This document shows, piece after piece, positions 55,870-63,972 of a DNA stretch of 64,000 nt (its first letter is position 1; each line of letters begins with the position of its first letter). Source of the stretch: Mesorhizobium sp. NBSH29 (GTDB lineage: Bacteria > Pseudomonadota > Alphaproteobacteria > Rhizobiales > Rhizobiaceae); the NCBI RefSeq assembly GCF_015500055.1, contig NZ_CP045492.1, forward strand, positions 1,622,501 through 1,686,500, written 5' to 3'. A program made the position numbers and the translations under genes. The notes below the pieces were generated by a model. That model searched no databases. It was not told the DNA's origin and saw only the letters and a program-made list of their open reading frames with translations.

Positions 55870-55897
55870 CGGCGCCTGTGTTTTGGCACGGGCGCCG
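55870..55897 (+). terminator. Strong hairpin after the binding-protein gene
   Basis: CGGCGCCTGTG and CACGGGCGCCG pair (one wobble) around TTTTGG, seven bases past the stop. It lacks a T-run, so it may act as a 3' mRNA stabiliser or Rho-assisted terminator. Confidence 0.6.
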
Positions 55898-56001
55898 AAG
55901 GAGCAAGCGCGAATTGAGCGAACCCCGGCGGACCAATGAAATCGAAATATCGCTGAGAACCCATCGTAAGGCGGCGGCGCGTCGGTCGCCGCTCCAGGCT
56001 G

Positions 56002-56805
56002 TCAGATGAGGCTTTTGAGATAGATCGACAGCAGTTGGGTCTGAGAGGAAATGCCGAGCTTTCGGTAAACGTTGCGTCGGTGGACCTTGACCGTTCCGGT
56101 GGCGATGCCGAGCTTCAGCCCGATCGATTCTGACGAATGCCCCTGCAGCACCAACTCCACGATCGCCGCTTCACGCGCACTCAGCTTTAGCCCTTGCCAG
56201 ACGGCATCGGTGGCCAGCGAAAGCCCGGTCGCCTTGCCGCCGGCCCGCTCGCCCGAGGCTGCGCCCTCGAAGCGATGCGCCAACTTCGCCCAATACTGCC
56301 TTACCATGGCCGCGACCAGCGGCTCCACCTTGCGCAGAAGCGCAAATTCGGCAGTTGAAAACGGGCCGCTCTCCTCGCGCCGCATCAGAGACAGCGCGAC
56401 CGTCGTACCGTCTCCCGTGGTGACGAAGAAGCCGACTTCCTCGGCCAGGCCCGTCTTCACATAATATGTCCGGTAATATTCGCTGGAAAAGAATCGATCC
56501 GGCGCCAGTTCCCGCATGCGGAAAACGCCGCCTCGCTGTTCCCGCGCCGTATGGTAGAAGGGATCGAGCAAATAAGGGCCGACCTGATACAACGCCACAA
56601 ACACGACATGATCGTTGCGGTCGAAAGTGCTGTAGAGATCGATTGGCCGATCCGCGCCGCTATAGGCGAAGACGACAATATGGTCGAAGCGTACCAGCGC
56701 CTGCATTATACGCCGGAAGGTCTCGCCGAATTCGGAGTCGGTCATCGCCGGTTTTCCGACAAGCTCGCCGAACGCTGCAAATAGGCCTTCAACGTCCACG
56801 CTCAC
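56002..56805 (-). CDS. LuxR-family transcriptional regulator
   Basis: 267 aa. An N-terminal GAF-like sensor region (about 25-175) is followed by a LuxR-type helix-turn-helix (207-263; LSAREAAIVELVLQGHSSESIGLKLGIATGTVKVHRRNVYRKLG). It lacks a receiver domain, so it is not a two-component regulator, and no luxI-type synthase is nearby. It is divergent from the polyamine-type ABC operon, which is its likely target (inference). ATACC-type repeats lie in the shared promoter. Confidence 0.9.
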   Translation of the reverse strand: MSVDVEGLFAAFGELVGKPAMTDSEFGETFRRIMQALVRFDHIVVFAYSGADRPIDLYSTFDRNDHVVFVALYQVGPYLLDPFYHTAREQRGGVFRMRELAPDRFFSSEYYRTYYVKTGLAEEVGFFVTTGDGTTVALSLMRREESGPFSTAEFALLRKVEPLVAAMVRQYWAKLAHRFEGAASGERAGGKATGLSLATDAVWQGLKLSAREAAIVELVLQGHSSESIGLKLGIATGTVKVHRRNVYRKLGISSQTQLLSIYLKSLI

Positions 56806-56868
56806 GAGACGGTATCCTTCTTGCCCTATTCGGTCCTATACACCTCCCACACACAATGATGGCTTAAA

Positions 56869-56891
56869 ATACCTCTTTTGGGGTATATACC
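56869..56891. promoter_or_regulatory. Triple ATACC/GGTAT repeat in the LuxR/ABC promoter
   Basis: ATACC (56869-56873), then eight bases later GGTATATACC (56882-56891), a perfect 10-bp palindrome. The three alternating half-sites form two nested dyads. They lie 63 bases from the LuxR start and 88 bases from the ABC start, a suitable place for a shared operator. Confidence 0.5.
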
Positions 56892-56979
56892 TTGCGCTGG
56901 CTTTCCCTCTAGCTTTCTACCTATCATGGTGGCAGGGCAAACACGGGCCGCAGGTTCAGGCTCATTGCGGGGAACAGGC

Positions 56980-58074
56980 GTGGCATCGGCTTCGACGCAT
57001 GACATCGAGTTCCGGTCGGTGACCAAGAGCTACGGCGCGGTAACTGCGGTTTCCGATATCAATCTCAATGTTCCCAAGGGCGCCTTCATGGCGCTACTCG
57101 GGCCTTCCGGCTGCGGCAAGACGACCTGCCTGCGCATGATCGGCGGCTTCGAACAACCGACCAGCGGCGATGTGCTGATCAACGGGAGTATGATGAACGG
57201 CGTGCCCGCCTACCGGCGGCCGGTCAACATGGTGTTTCAACAATATGCTCTGTTTCCGCATTTCAACGTCGAGCAGAACGTCGCCTACGGCTTGAGACAG
57301 ATGCGGCCGAAAATTGCCGCTGCCGAGATTTCACGCCGCGCCGGCGAGGCGCTGGAAATGGTACGGCTGAGCGGTTTCGGCCAGCGGCGCATCCATGAAA
57401 TGTCAGGCGGCCAGCAGCAGCGCGTGGCGCTTGCGCGCGCAATCGTCAACCGCCCCTCGGTGCTGCTGCTCGACGAACCGCTGGCGGCGCTCGACAAGAA
57501 GCTGCGCTCCGCCATGCAGATCGAGTTGCAGACGCTGCAACGTGATCTCGGCATCACCTTCGTGCTGGTCACCCACGATCAGGAAGAGGCGCTGTCGATG
57601 AGTGACTTCGTCTGTGTCATGAGCGCCGGTTCCATACGCCAGATCGGACGCCCGCAGGAAATCTACGATCGTCCCAGCGAGCTGTTTGTTGCCGATTTCG
57701 TAGGCAAGACCAATCGCATCGACGCCACGCTGGAGCAGGACGGCCAGACGGTGCGGTTGGGCGACGGCAGCGCTTTCGCCATTTCGCCCAGAGATGGCGT
57801 GATGCCTGGCCCCATCATTGTGGCGCTGCGACCGGAGGCGATCCGGTTGGAGCGCGCGCCGGCCATTGCGGGTGGTCTCGGCGGCGTCGTCACCCACCGC
57901 ATTTTTCTTGGCTCGAGCGCTGAATATTCGGTCGCGGTATCGGGCCTCGGCGACCTGCTGGTCACCGCCGACCGTAAGACTATGACCGACAGCGATCTCA
58001 TCGAGCCGGGCGAGAAGGTGGCGCTGGTCTTCGATCCGGCAGCAACTCACGTTTTCCGGCGTTCAATTGACTGA
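56980..58074 (+). CDS. Polyamine-type ABC transporter ATP-binding protein (PotA-like)
   Basis: 364 aa from a GTG at 56980 with GGGG seven bases upstream; an ATG at 56926 without a ribosome site is the alternative. The ABC domain has Walker A GPSGCGKTT, Q-loop QQYALFPHF, signature MSGGQQQRVALARA, Walker B LLLDEPLAALD and the H-loop VTHDQ. The C-terminal TOBE domain (about 270-360; VALRPEAIRLER) is that of the spermidine/putrescine/iron family. It energises the two permeases encoded downstream. Confidence 0.93.
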   Translation: MASASTHDIEFRSVTKSYGAVTAVSDINLNVPKGAFMALLGPSGCGKTTCLRMIGGFEQPTSGDVLINGSMMNGVPAYRRPVNMVFQQYALFPHFNVEQNVAYGLRQMRPKIAAAEISRRAGEALEMVRLSGFGQRRIHEMSGGQQQRVALARAIVNRPSVLLLDEPLAALDKKLRSAMQIELQTLQRDLGITFVLVTHDQEEALSMSDFVCVMSAGSIRQIGRPQEIYDRPSELFVADFVGKTNRIDATLEQDGQTVRLGDGSAFAISPRDGVMPGPIIVALRPEAIRLERAPAIAGGLGGVVTHRIFLGSSAEYSVAVSGLGDLLVTADRKTMTDSDLIEPGEKVALVFDPAATHVFRRSID

Positions 58075-58101
58075 ATAATAACAAAACAAGGGAACACGAC
58101 C

Positions 58102-59259
58102 ATGACCAAGAATCACAAGGAAAATCTTCCGATCACTGCCGATAACTTCATGCATGAATTGATGCGCCTGAAGCGCGGCTCGATCAGCCGCCGCCATTTC
58201 TTCGGTATCACGGGCCTTGGGCTGGCGACTGCTGTGCTGTCCCGCGGCACGCTGTCAACGCCGGCCTTTGCCGCCGAAGACCTCGGCACCCAGATGTCCA
58301 TCGCTACATGGCCGAACTACCACGACCCGGCGACCTTCGAGAATTTCAAGGCCGCCACCGGCGTCGCCGTCGAGGTCAACGTCTTCGGATCGAACGAGGA
58401 AATGCTGGCCAAGCTGCAGGCGGGCGCCACCGGCTGGTCACTGTTCGTGCCGACCAACTACACAATCTCGACCTATCAGAAGCTCGGCTTGATCGACGAA
58501 CTGGAGCTGGCGAAGGTTCCGAATTTCAACCCCGCCACGCAAAATACCCGCTTCACCAGCCAGGGCGAAATCGAGGGGAAGCCTTATGCGCTGCCGAAGA
58601 ACTGGGGCACCACGGGCCTTGCCGTTAACACCGGCAAGATCAAGTCACCGATCACCAGTTGGAAGGAGTTCTTCGAGATCGCCCAGACGGAGGCGGACGG
58701 CCGCACCATGGTGCACGACTACCAGCTCACCACCATCGGCAACGCGCTTGTATCACTCGGCTTCTCCTTCAACTCGGTCATGCCCGAGGAACTGGCCAAG
58801 GCCGAGGAACTGCTGATCAAGGTCAAGCCGCATCTCTTCGCCATCAACAGCGACTACCAGCCTTCGATGCGTTCCACCGACGCCTGGCTGACCATGTGCT
58901 GGACCAATGACGGTGCGCAGTTGCATGCCGATATGCCCGAGATCGACTTCGTGCTCGGCACGGACGGGGGCGAGATCTGGACCGATTTCTACGCCATCCC
59001 GAAGTCGGCCCCGAACAAGCCGGCCGGCTACGCGCTGCTGAACTATCTGATGGATCCGGCCAACGCCATGAAGGAGCACATTGCCAATGGCGCACCGACC
59101 ACCGACAGCCGCGTCATGTCGCTGCTGCCGCAGGAAATCATCTCGAACAAAATCGTCTATCCTGAAGAGGCGGCCTTGAGCCCGCTGGAATTCGGAGCGG
59201 CAGTGACCCTGACCGATCCGGGCCGCGCCGAATTGATGGCGCGCTTCAAATCGGCATAA
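58102..59259 (+). CDS. Polyamine-type ABC transporter substrate-binding protein, Tat-exported
   Basis: 385 aa. It has a twin-arginine signal (SRRHFFGITGLGLATAVLS, RR at 30-31) with likely cleavage after AFA near residue 58, and an unusually long lead before the RR. The mature part is a PotD/SBP_bac_8 family bilobed protein (SIATWPNYHDPATFENFKAATG, KLQAGATGWSLFVPTNYTI). Its ligand could be a polyamine or another small cation. Tat export implies folding before transport. It is the second gene of the operon. Confidence 0.92.
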   Translation: MTKNHKENLPITADNFMHELMRLKRGSISRRHFFGITGLGLATAVLSRGTLSTPAFAAEDLGTQMSIATWPNYHDPATFENFKAATGVAVEVNVFGSNEEMLAKLQAGATGWSLFVPTNYTISTYQKLGLIDELELAKVPNFNPATQNTRFTSQGEIEGKPYALPKNWGTTGLAVNTGKIKSPITSWKEFFEIAQTEADGRTMVHDYQLTTIGNALVSLGFSFNSVMPEELAKAEELLIKVKPHLFAINSDYQPSMRSTDAWLTMCWTNDGAQLHADMPEIDFVLGTDGGEIWTDFYAIPKSAPNKPAGYALLNYLMDPANAMKEHIANGAPTTDSRVMSLLPQEIISNKIVYPEEAALSPLEFGAAVTLTDPGRAELMARFKSA

Positions 59260-59327
59260 GCCGGCGATTAGAAGGTCGGCATCTTCGGCATACGATGTCG
59301 AGAGTGTTGAAGGATCGACATGCGGTG

Positions 59328-59345
59328 GGCGGCATAAAAGCCGCC
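59328..59345 (+). other. Intercistronic hairpin between binding protein and permeases
   Basis: GGCGGC-ATAAAA-GCCGCC within the 128-base gap after the binding-protein gene. Such stems often protect the upstream message, which would raise binding-protein level over permease level (inference). Confidence 0.6.
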
Positions 59346-59387
59346 GCCGCCAAGACGTATCACCGCAAAATAATTGGTTAAAATCTG

Positions 59388-60254
59388 ATGGCTCTGGCCG
59401 CGGCAACGAAACGGAAGATGGTGACGGCGGCCTTAATAGGGCCGGCGGCAGTCTGGCTTTTCGTCTTCCTCGTTTTGCCGTTCATCGCCATCGTCGTGTT
59501 TTCGGTGGGTGAACGCGCACCAGAGGGCGGCTATCAGCCGGGCTTCACCTTCGAGCAATTCGCCAATCTCGGTGCGCGCGCCACCGCCTTCATGAACACG
59601 CTCACGCTCGCCCCCATCGGTGCGGCTGCCTGCCTGCTGATCGCCTATCCACTCGCCTATTACTTGGCAGTAAAGGTCAATCCAAGGCATCGCCTGTTGC
59701 TGGTCTCGCTGGTCGTCGTGCCGTTCTGGACCAGCATGCTGGTGCGCACCTACGCATGGATGTACCTGCTCGGCGCGCGCGGCATCCCGCATGTGCTCGA
59801 ACTGCTCGGCATCGAAAATGTACGCCTGCTCAATACACCGGGCGCGGTGCTGCTGGGCATCATCTACGGCTATCTGCCGCTGATGATCCTGCCGATCTAT
59901 GTCAGCCTCGAAAAGCTCGACCGCAGGCTGCTGGAAGCATCCGCCGACCTCGGCGCCAAACCGATTTCCACTTTCTTCAGCATCACCCTTCCGCTTTCCT
60001 TGCCGGGCGTGATGACCGGGGTGGCACTGGTGACGATTCTGCTGCTTGGCGAATACCTCATTCCGCAGCTTCTTGGCGGCGGCAAGGTGTTCTTCATCGG
60101 CAATGCGCTGGTCGACCTGTTCCTGCAATCGCGCAACTGGCCCTTCGGTTCGGCCATCGCCGTCACGCTGGTGGTCGTGGTGGTGATCGTGCTGCTGGTC
60201 ACCATGCGCATCGCCTGGCGTTTCGCCGGCACAAGACAGGTGGATCTCGTCTGA
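59388..60254 (+). CDS. Polyamine-type ABC transporter permease (PotB-like)
   Basis: 288 aa, six membrane helices. The BPD_transp_1 EAA loop is visible as LEASADLGAKPISTFFSITLPLSLPGVMTG (about 184-213). The first helix is AAVWLFVFLVLPFIAIVVF. It forms the channel with the next gene, whose ATG overlaps its TGA by one base. Confidence 0.93.
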   Translation: MALAAATKRKMVTAALIGPAAVWLFVFLVLPFIAIVVFSVGERAPEGGYQPGFTFEQFANLGARATAFMNTLTLAPIGAAACLLIAYPLAYYLAVKVNPRHRLLLVSLVVVPFWTSMLVRTYAWMYLLGARGIPHVLELLGIENVRLLNTPGAVLLGIIYGYLPLMILPIYVSLEKLDRRLLEASADLGAKPISTFFSITLPLSLPGVMTGVALVTILLLGEYLIPQLLGGGKVFFIGNALVDLFLQSRNWPFGSAIAVTLVVVVVIVLLVTMRIAWRFAGTRQVDLV

Positions 60255-61066
60255 TGCGCGCGCTGGTTACGGCAGTTTATCTGTTCCTCTATGCACCCAT
60301 CGCGCTGGTGGTGCTGTTTTCGTTCAACTCAGGCCGCAGCGCCAGCGAGTTCGTCGGCTTCTCGACACAGTGGTACGGCAAGGCGCTGTCCAACACTTTC
60401 CTGATGGAAGCGCTGAAGACCAGCCTCATCATCGCCTTCACCAGCGCCGCATTGGCTGCCATCTTCGGCACCATGGCGGCGATCGGAATGGAACGTCTTG
60501 GCGGACGGGCGCGGGCTGTCTTCGACGGGCTGTTTGCTGCCGCCATCGTCGTGCCTGGCGTCGTCATCGGCATTGCCACGCTGGTAGCCCTCGTCCAGGT
60601 GTTTTCCGTCCTCAACCCGGCACTGGCAGCTATTTGGCCAACCGCGACTCCTCCAAAGCTCGGCCTCGGCTTCGGGTCTATCATCGCCGCGCACGGGCTT
60701 TTCACCATGGCGCTTGTGACGATGATCGTGAAGGCGCGCATCGCCACCCTTGGCCGTGACATTGTCGAAGCGTCGAACGACCTCTACGCCACACCGCTGA
60801 CGACCTTCCGCCAGATTGTTCTGCCGCAGATACGTCCCTCGATCCTTGCTGGTTTTCTGCTCGCTTTCACTTTTTCCTTCGACGATTTTATCATCGCCTT
60901 CTTCGTTGCCGGATCGAACACCACGCTACCGATCTACATCTTCGCCTCGATCCGGCGCGGCGTCACGCCAGAGATCAACGCCGTGGCCACCATGGTTCTT
61001 TTGGCATCGCTGGTGCTGATACTCGTGGCGCGGTTTCTGATGCGCGACAAGAAAACGGCAAACTGA
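60254..61066 (+). CDS. Polyamine-type ABC transporter permease (PotC-like)
   Basis: 270 aa, six membrane helices; EAA loop VEASNDLYATPLTTFRQIVLPQIRPSILAG in the C-terminal half. The N-terminus, LFLYAPIALVVLFSFNSG, is typical of PotC partners. The start is set by the TGATG overlap with the PotB-like gene. It completes a four-part importer. Confidence 0.93.
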   Translation: MRALVTAVYLFLYAPIALVVLFSFNSGRSASEFVGFSTQWYGKALSNTFLMEALKTSLIIAFTSAALAAIFGTMAAIGMERLGGRARAVFDGLFAAAIVVPGVVIGIATLVALVQVFSVLNPALAAIWPTATPPKLGLGFGSIIAAHGLFTMALVTMIVKARIATLGRDIVEASNDLYATPLTTFRQIVLPQIRPSILAGFLLAFTFSFDDFIIAFFVAGSNTTLPIYIFASIRRGVTPEINAVATMVLLASLVLILVARFLMRDKKTAN

Positions 61067-61079
61067 CGTGCAGGAAACC

Positions 61080-61841
61080 ATGATCCTTCAAGACCGCGTT
61101 GCAATCGTTACCGGAGCCGGATCGGGGATCGGCGAAGCCGGAGCCGCCATTATGGCGCGTGAAGGCGCGCATGTCGTGCTTGCCGACAAGGATGCTGGAA
61201 GGGCAGAACAAGCCGCCGCCCGTATCCGTGAGCTCGGCGGCAGCGCAGAGGCGCTGGTGCTCGACGTCACCGATGACGGCGCACTCCAGAGTGGCATCGC
61301 CTCCATCGCCCAGCGCCACGGTCGCATCGATATCCTTCACAACCATGCCGGCGCTCAGGTTGCGGGCAACCTGGAGCAGGTCGAGGTTTCCGGATTCGAT
61401 CGCTCCTGGGGCCTCAACGTGCGTGCGCATTTCATGGCCGCGCGCTTCGTCATGCCAGTGATGCGCAAGGCGGGACGCGGTGTCATCTTAAACACCTCGT
61501 CCAGTTCGGGCGTGCTCTACGACCGCGAGATGATCGCTTACACAACCACCAAGCACGCGGTCATCGCCATGACCCGGCAGATGGCCGGCGACTTCGCCCG
61601 TCATGGCGTTCGCGTTAACGCGCTCTGCCCCGGCTGGGTCGATACCCCCTTCAACGATCCGTTCATAGCTCAGATGGGCGGCAGGGAAGCGATCGAAGCT
61701 TATATTGCCGGAAAGGTACCTATGGGTCGATGGGCCGGCGTGTCGGAGATTGCCGAACCCATTCTGTTCCTCGTGTCCGACCGCTCCTCCTACATGACTG
61801 GCCAAGTACTCGTCATCGACGGTGGAGAGACCATCACATAA
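61080..61841 (+). CDS. Short-chain dehydrogenase/reductase
   Basis: 253 aa from the ATG at 61080, which has AGGAAA five bases upstream; a GTG at 61068 is also in frame. Classical SDR: cofactor motif TGAGSGIG (11-18), NHAG in place of NNAG, catalytic serine in NTSSSSG, and Y-x3-K in AYTTTKHA. It is NAD(P)-dependent; D in VLADKD favours NAD. As the last gene of the ABC operon, it may oxidise or reduce the imported compound (inference). Confidence 0.92.
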   Translation: MILQDRVAIVTGAGSGIGEAGAAIMAREGAHVVLADKDAGRAEQAAARIRELGGSAEALVLDVTDDGALQSGIASIAQRHGRIDILHNHAGAQVAGNLEQVEVSGFDRSWGLNVRAHFMAARFVMPVMRKAGRGVILNTSSSSGVLYDREMIAYTTTKHAVIAMTRQMAGDFARHGVRVNALCPGWVDTPFNDPFIAQMGGREAIEAYIAGKVPMGRWAGVSEIAEPILFLVSDRSSYMTGQVLVIDGGETIT

Positions 61842-62150
61842 CCTTCCATCATATGGACCGTTGCAGGTTTCCGGTCGAACATGGCGCGTCTGGGTACTCA
61901 TGATGAGGAGTTGCGAATTCTCGCTGTGTCAGCGTCGCCCGGCTTAGCGGTTCTCACGGTATTGTCGGTGCGCGGCATTGCGGTATCAACCCGTTCGGGC
62001 ATTATTGAATCCGTAGAAACACAAGCAAAAAATTCCGGCTGTAACTGGACATGATTAGCCGGCATGATGCCTGATCAAGGTCAATGGCACGATTATTTAG
62101 AGTTTTCAGGCACTTGCTAAATGTCCCAACACTGTGGCTGGACAAGCAGG
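61842..62150. other. 309-bp intergenic region without a recognised gene
   Basis: The region lies between the SDR stop and the 3' end of tRNA-Gly. I see no reading frame with a ribosome site and no direct repeat of the tRNA end. An inverted repeat CCGGCT...AGCCGG (62035-62062) is the only structure noted. Confidence 0.5.
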
Positions 62151-62224
62151 TGGAGCGGGTAGCGGGAATCGAACCCGCGCGATCAGCTTGGGAAGCTGAC
62201 AAGCTACCATTACATCATACCCGC
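62151..62224 (-). tRNA. tRNA-Gly (anticodon CCC)
   Basis: The minus strand folds as a full cloverleaf of 74 bases including an encoded CCA. The acceptor arm GCGGGTA pairs with TACCCGC, the anticodon loop is TTCCCAA on a TCAGC/GCTGA stem, and the T-arm is CGGGT-TCGATTC-CCGCT. It reads GGG glycine codons. Confidence 0.96.
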
Positions 62225-62345
62225 GCAGTATTCTGGTTATCACGCGTTCTCATGGCTTCGCAATCGCAAAGCTTCGAGCGTCGCGCCATTTTAGGTTGAT
62301 AGGCTGCGCGCGATTGCGTATCTCCCGGCAGAAATTAACGCGAGG

Positions 62346-62618
62346 ATGGCCGACATGTCGGGAATGGCACGATTTCTGGGCGACAGCCCGCTGCGTGTGC
62401 TGCTGAAGCTGATTGTCGTGTCGTTCCTCGTCGGCATTGTCATGAGCGCCTTTGGATGGTCACCCTTCGATGTGCTCTACCAGATCCGCGATTTCTTCGT
62501 TGATCTCTGGCGCATGGGCTTTAGCGCGGTCGACCGTTTTCTTGGCTATTTCCTGCTTGGTGCGGCCATCGTGGTTCCGGCTTTCCTTATTCTCAGGCTG
62601 TTCAGCTACAAGCGCTGA
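62346..62618 (+). CDS. DUF6460 small membrane protein
   Basis: 90 aa with two membrane helices (about 18-37 and 64-84). The sequence (SPLRVLLKLIVVSFLVGIVMSAFGW...) matches a small rhizobial membrane family of unknown function that has sometimes been mislabelled as an integrase; it has no recombinase features. The first ATG at 62346 or a second three codons later (better spaced from GAGG) may be the start. Confidence 0.8.
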   Translation: MADMSGMARFLGDSPLRVLLKLIVVSFLVGIVMSAFGWSPFDVLYQIRDFFVDLWRMGFSAVDRFLGYFLLGAAIVVPAFLILRLFSYKR

Positions 62619-63518
62619 TCACGCAAATTCCGCAGCGGTTTCGAACAGGATCGCGTGGCGGGCGGCGAGTGCTGGAATATCCAGCGAATAGCCACCGCCG
62701 ATCACCCCGCAAAGCGGGATATTGCGTTCGCGAAAATAAGATATCACGTGGCGGTCGCGCGCGCGCAGTCCCGCATCGCTCAGCTTCATGCGGCCAAGCC
62801 GGTCGGCGTGGTGGGGATCAACGCCGGCATTGTAGAACACCAGATCGGGCATCGCCTTGCCAGCGACGATCGGTAAGGCCGCCAGTAGTGCCTCCAGATA
62901 AGCCTCGTCGCCGGTGCCGTCCGGCAGCCCGATATCAAGGCTGGAGGCGATTTTGCGCACCGGGTAATTGCGCTCACCATGCAGCGACAAAGTGAAGACC
63001 CGCGGGTCGCCGGTAAAAATATCGGCAGTGCCATCGCCCTGATGGACGTCGAGATCAACCACAAGCACCCGCTCTACCAGCTTCTCGCGCAGAAGCAGAA
63101 GCGCTGCGACGCCGACATCGTTAAAGGTACAAAACCCGGCACCTTGTGCGCGCCTCGCATGGTGGCTCCCGCCAGCTGCGTTGCAGGCAATGCCGAGTCC
63201 AAGCGCATGGTGCGCTGCGAGCACCGTGCCTGCCGTTGCAAGCTGTGCCCTCATTGAAACCCGCTGATCAACCGGAAAGCCGATCTCGCGCTCGATCGCA
63301 TGCGGCACAGCGCATGCCAGCACCTGCCCCACATAGCCGGCCTCATGCGCCAGATGCAGCCAGCCGGGTTTCGCAGGCGCCGGAACCTCGATGGCTCCGG
63401 CAGTCAGACCACGCGCACCAAGCGCCTCCATCAGGAGCGAATATTTGCTCATTGGGAAGCGATGTGTGGGAGGCAATTTTGCGTCGTAGTCAGGATGGTG
63501 GACAATCGTGAGTGCCAT
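62619..63518 (-). CDS. Histone deacetylase-family amidohydrolase
   Basis: 299 aa, single HDAC/AcuC/AphA-like domain. Zn2+-dependent deacetylation residues are visible: H119-H120 (GSHHARRAQGAGFCTFNDV), D157 and H159 (DLDVHQGDGTADIF) and the late aspartate in NAGVDPHHADRLG. Bacterial members act on acetylated polyamines, acetoin-related proteins or other acyl-amides; the substrate is unknown. The start at 63518 (MALTIVHHPDY) fits the family. Its stop codon directly abuts the stop of the convergent DUF6460 gene. Confidence 0.92.
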   Translation of the reverse strand: MALTIVHHPDYDAKLPPTHRFPMSKYSLLMEALGARGLTAGAIEVPAPAKPGWLHLAHEAGYVGQVLACAVPHAIEREIGFPVDQRVSMRAQLATAGTVLAAHHALGLGIACNAAGGSHHARRAQGAGFCTFNDVGVAALLLLREKLVERVLVVDLDVHQGDGTADIFTGDPRVFTLSLHGERNYPVRKIASSLDIGLPDGTGDEAYLEALLAALPIVAGKAMPDLVFYNAGVDPHHADRLGRMKLSDAGLRARDRHVISYFRERNIPLCGVIGGGYSLDIPALAARHAILFETAAEFA

Positions 63519-63639
63519 GAAACTGTTGTAGCGCCCGGCGTTGATTTGAACAGACCGCGTCGGCGCGTCGCACGCGCGCGGCGTCATCAAACTGTCACAA
63601 CGAAACAGTAAAAACCCTTAATTCTGGATTTATAGATAT

Positions 63640-63972
63640 ATGGACAAGAAATCAGCTCTGGCGGCGCTTGCAGCACTTGGTCAGGACACTCGCCTCGAAG
63701 TGTTTCGGCTTCTGGTGCGCGCAGGCGAGGCGGGCTTGCGGGCCGGCACCATCGCCGCCGAGCTCGATGCAATCCAGAACACGATGTCGGCCCACCTCAA
63801 GGTGCTCGATCAGGCGGGTCTCGTGCGCGCCGAGCGCGAGGGAAGGGTGATCCGTTACACGGTCGAGATGACAGGCTTTCGTGACCTGCTTGCCTATCTG
63901 ATGGAAGATTGCTGCGGCGGCGCGCCCGAACTCTGCCAGCCGGTGATCCAAGCCGTAACCTGCAAGTGCTGA
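63640..63972 (+). CDS. ArsR-family repressor with C-terminal cysteine cluster
   Basis: 110 aa winged-helix ArsR/SmtB repressor (DNA-binding helix NTMSAHLKVLDQAGLVRAEREGR, about 47-69). It lacks the classic CVC motif in the recognition helix; instead the C-terminal tail carries C91, C92, C99, C108 and C110. A C-terminal cysteine triad of this form binds As(III) in Acidithiobacillus ferrooxidans ArsR. An arsenic-type operon probably continues past the window edge (inference). Confidence 0.88.
   Translation: MDKKSALAALAALGQDTRLEVFRLLVRAGEAGLRAGTIAAELDAIQNTMSAHLKVLDQAGLVRAEREGRVIRYTVEMTGFRDLLAYLMEDCCGGAPELCQPVIQAVTCKC

Noticed and set aside
55863-62224. Genomic island inserted at tRNA-Gly
   Set aside because: No integrase and no second copy of the tRNA 3' end were seen, so the neighbouring LuxR/ABC cluster cannot be called an integrated element.
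62346-62618. Integrase gene next to the tRNA
   Set aside because: Proteins of this small family have sometimes been labelled integrase, but this one is 90 residues with two membrane helices and no recombinase residues.
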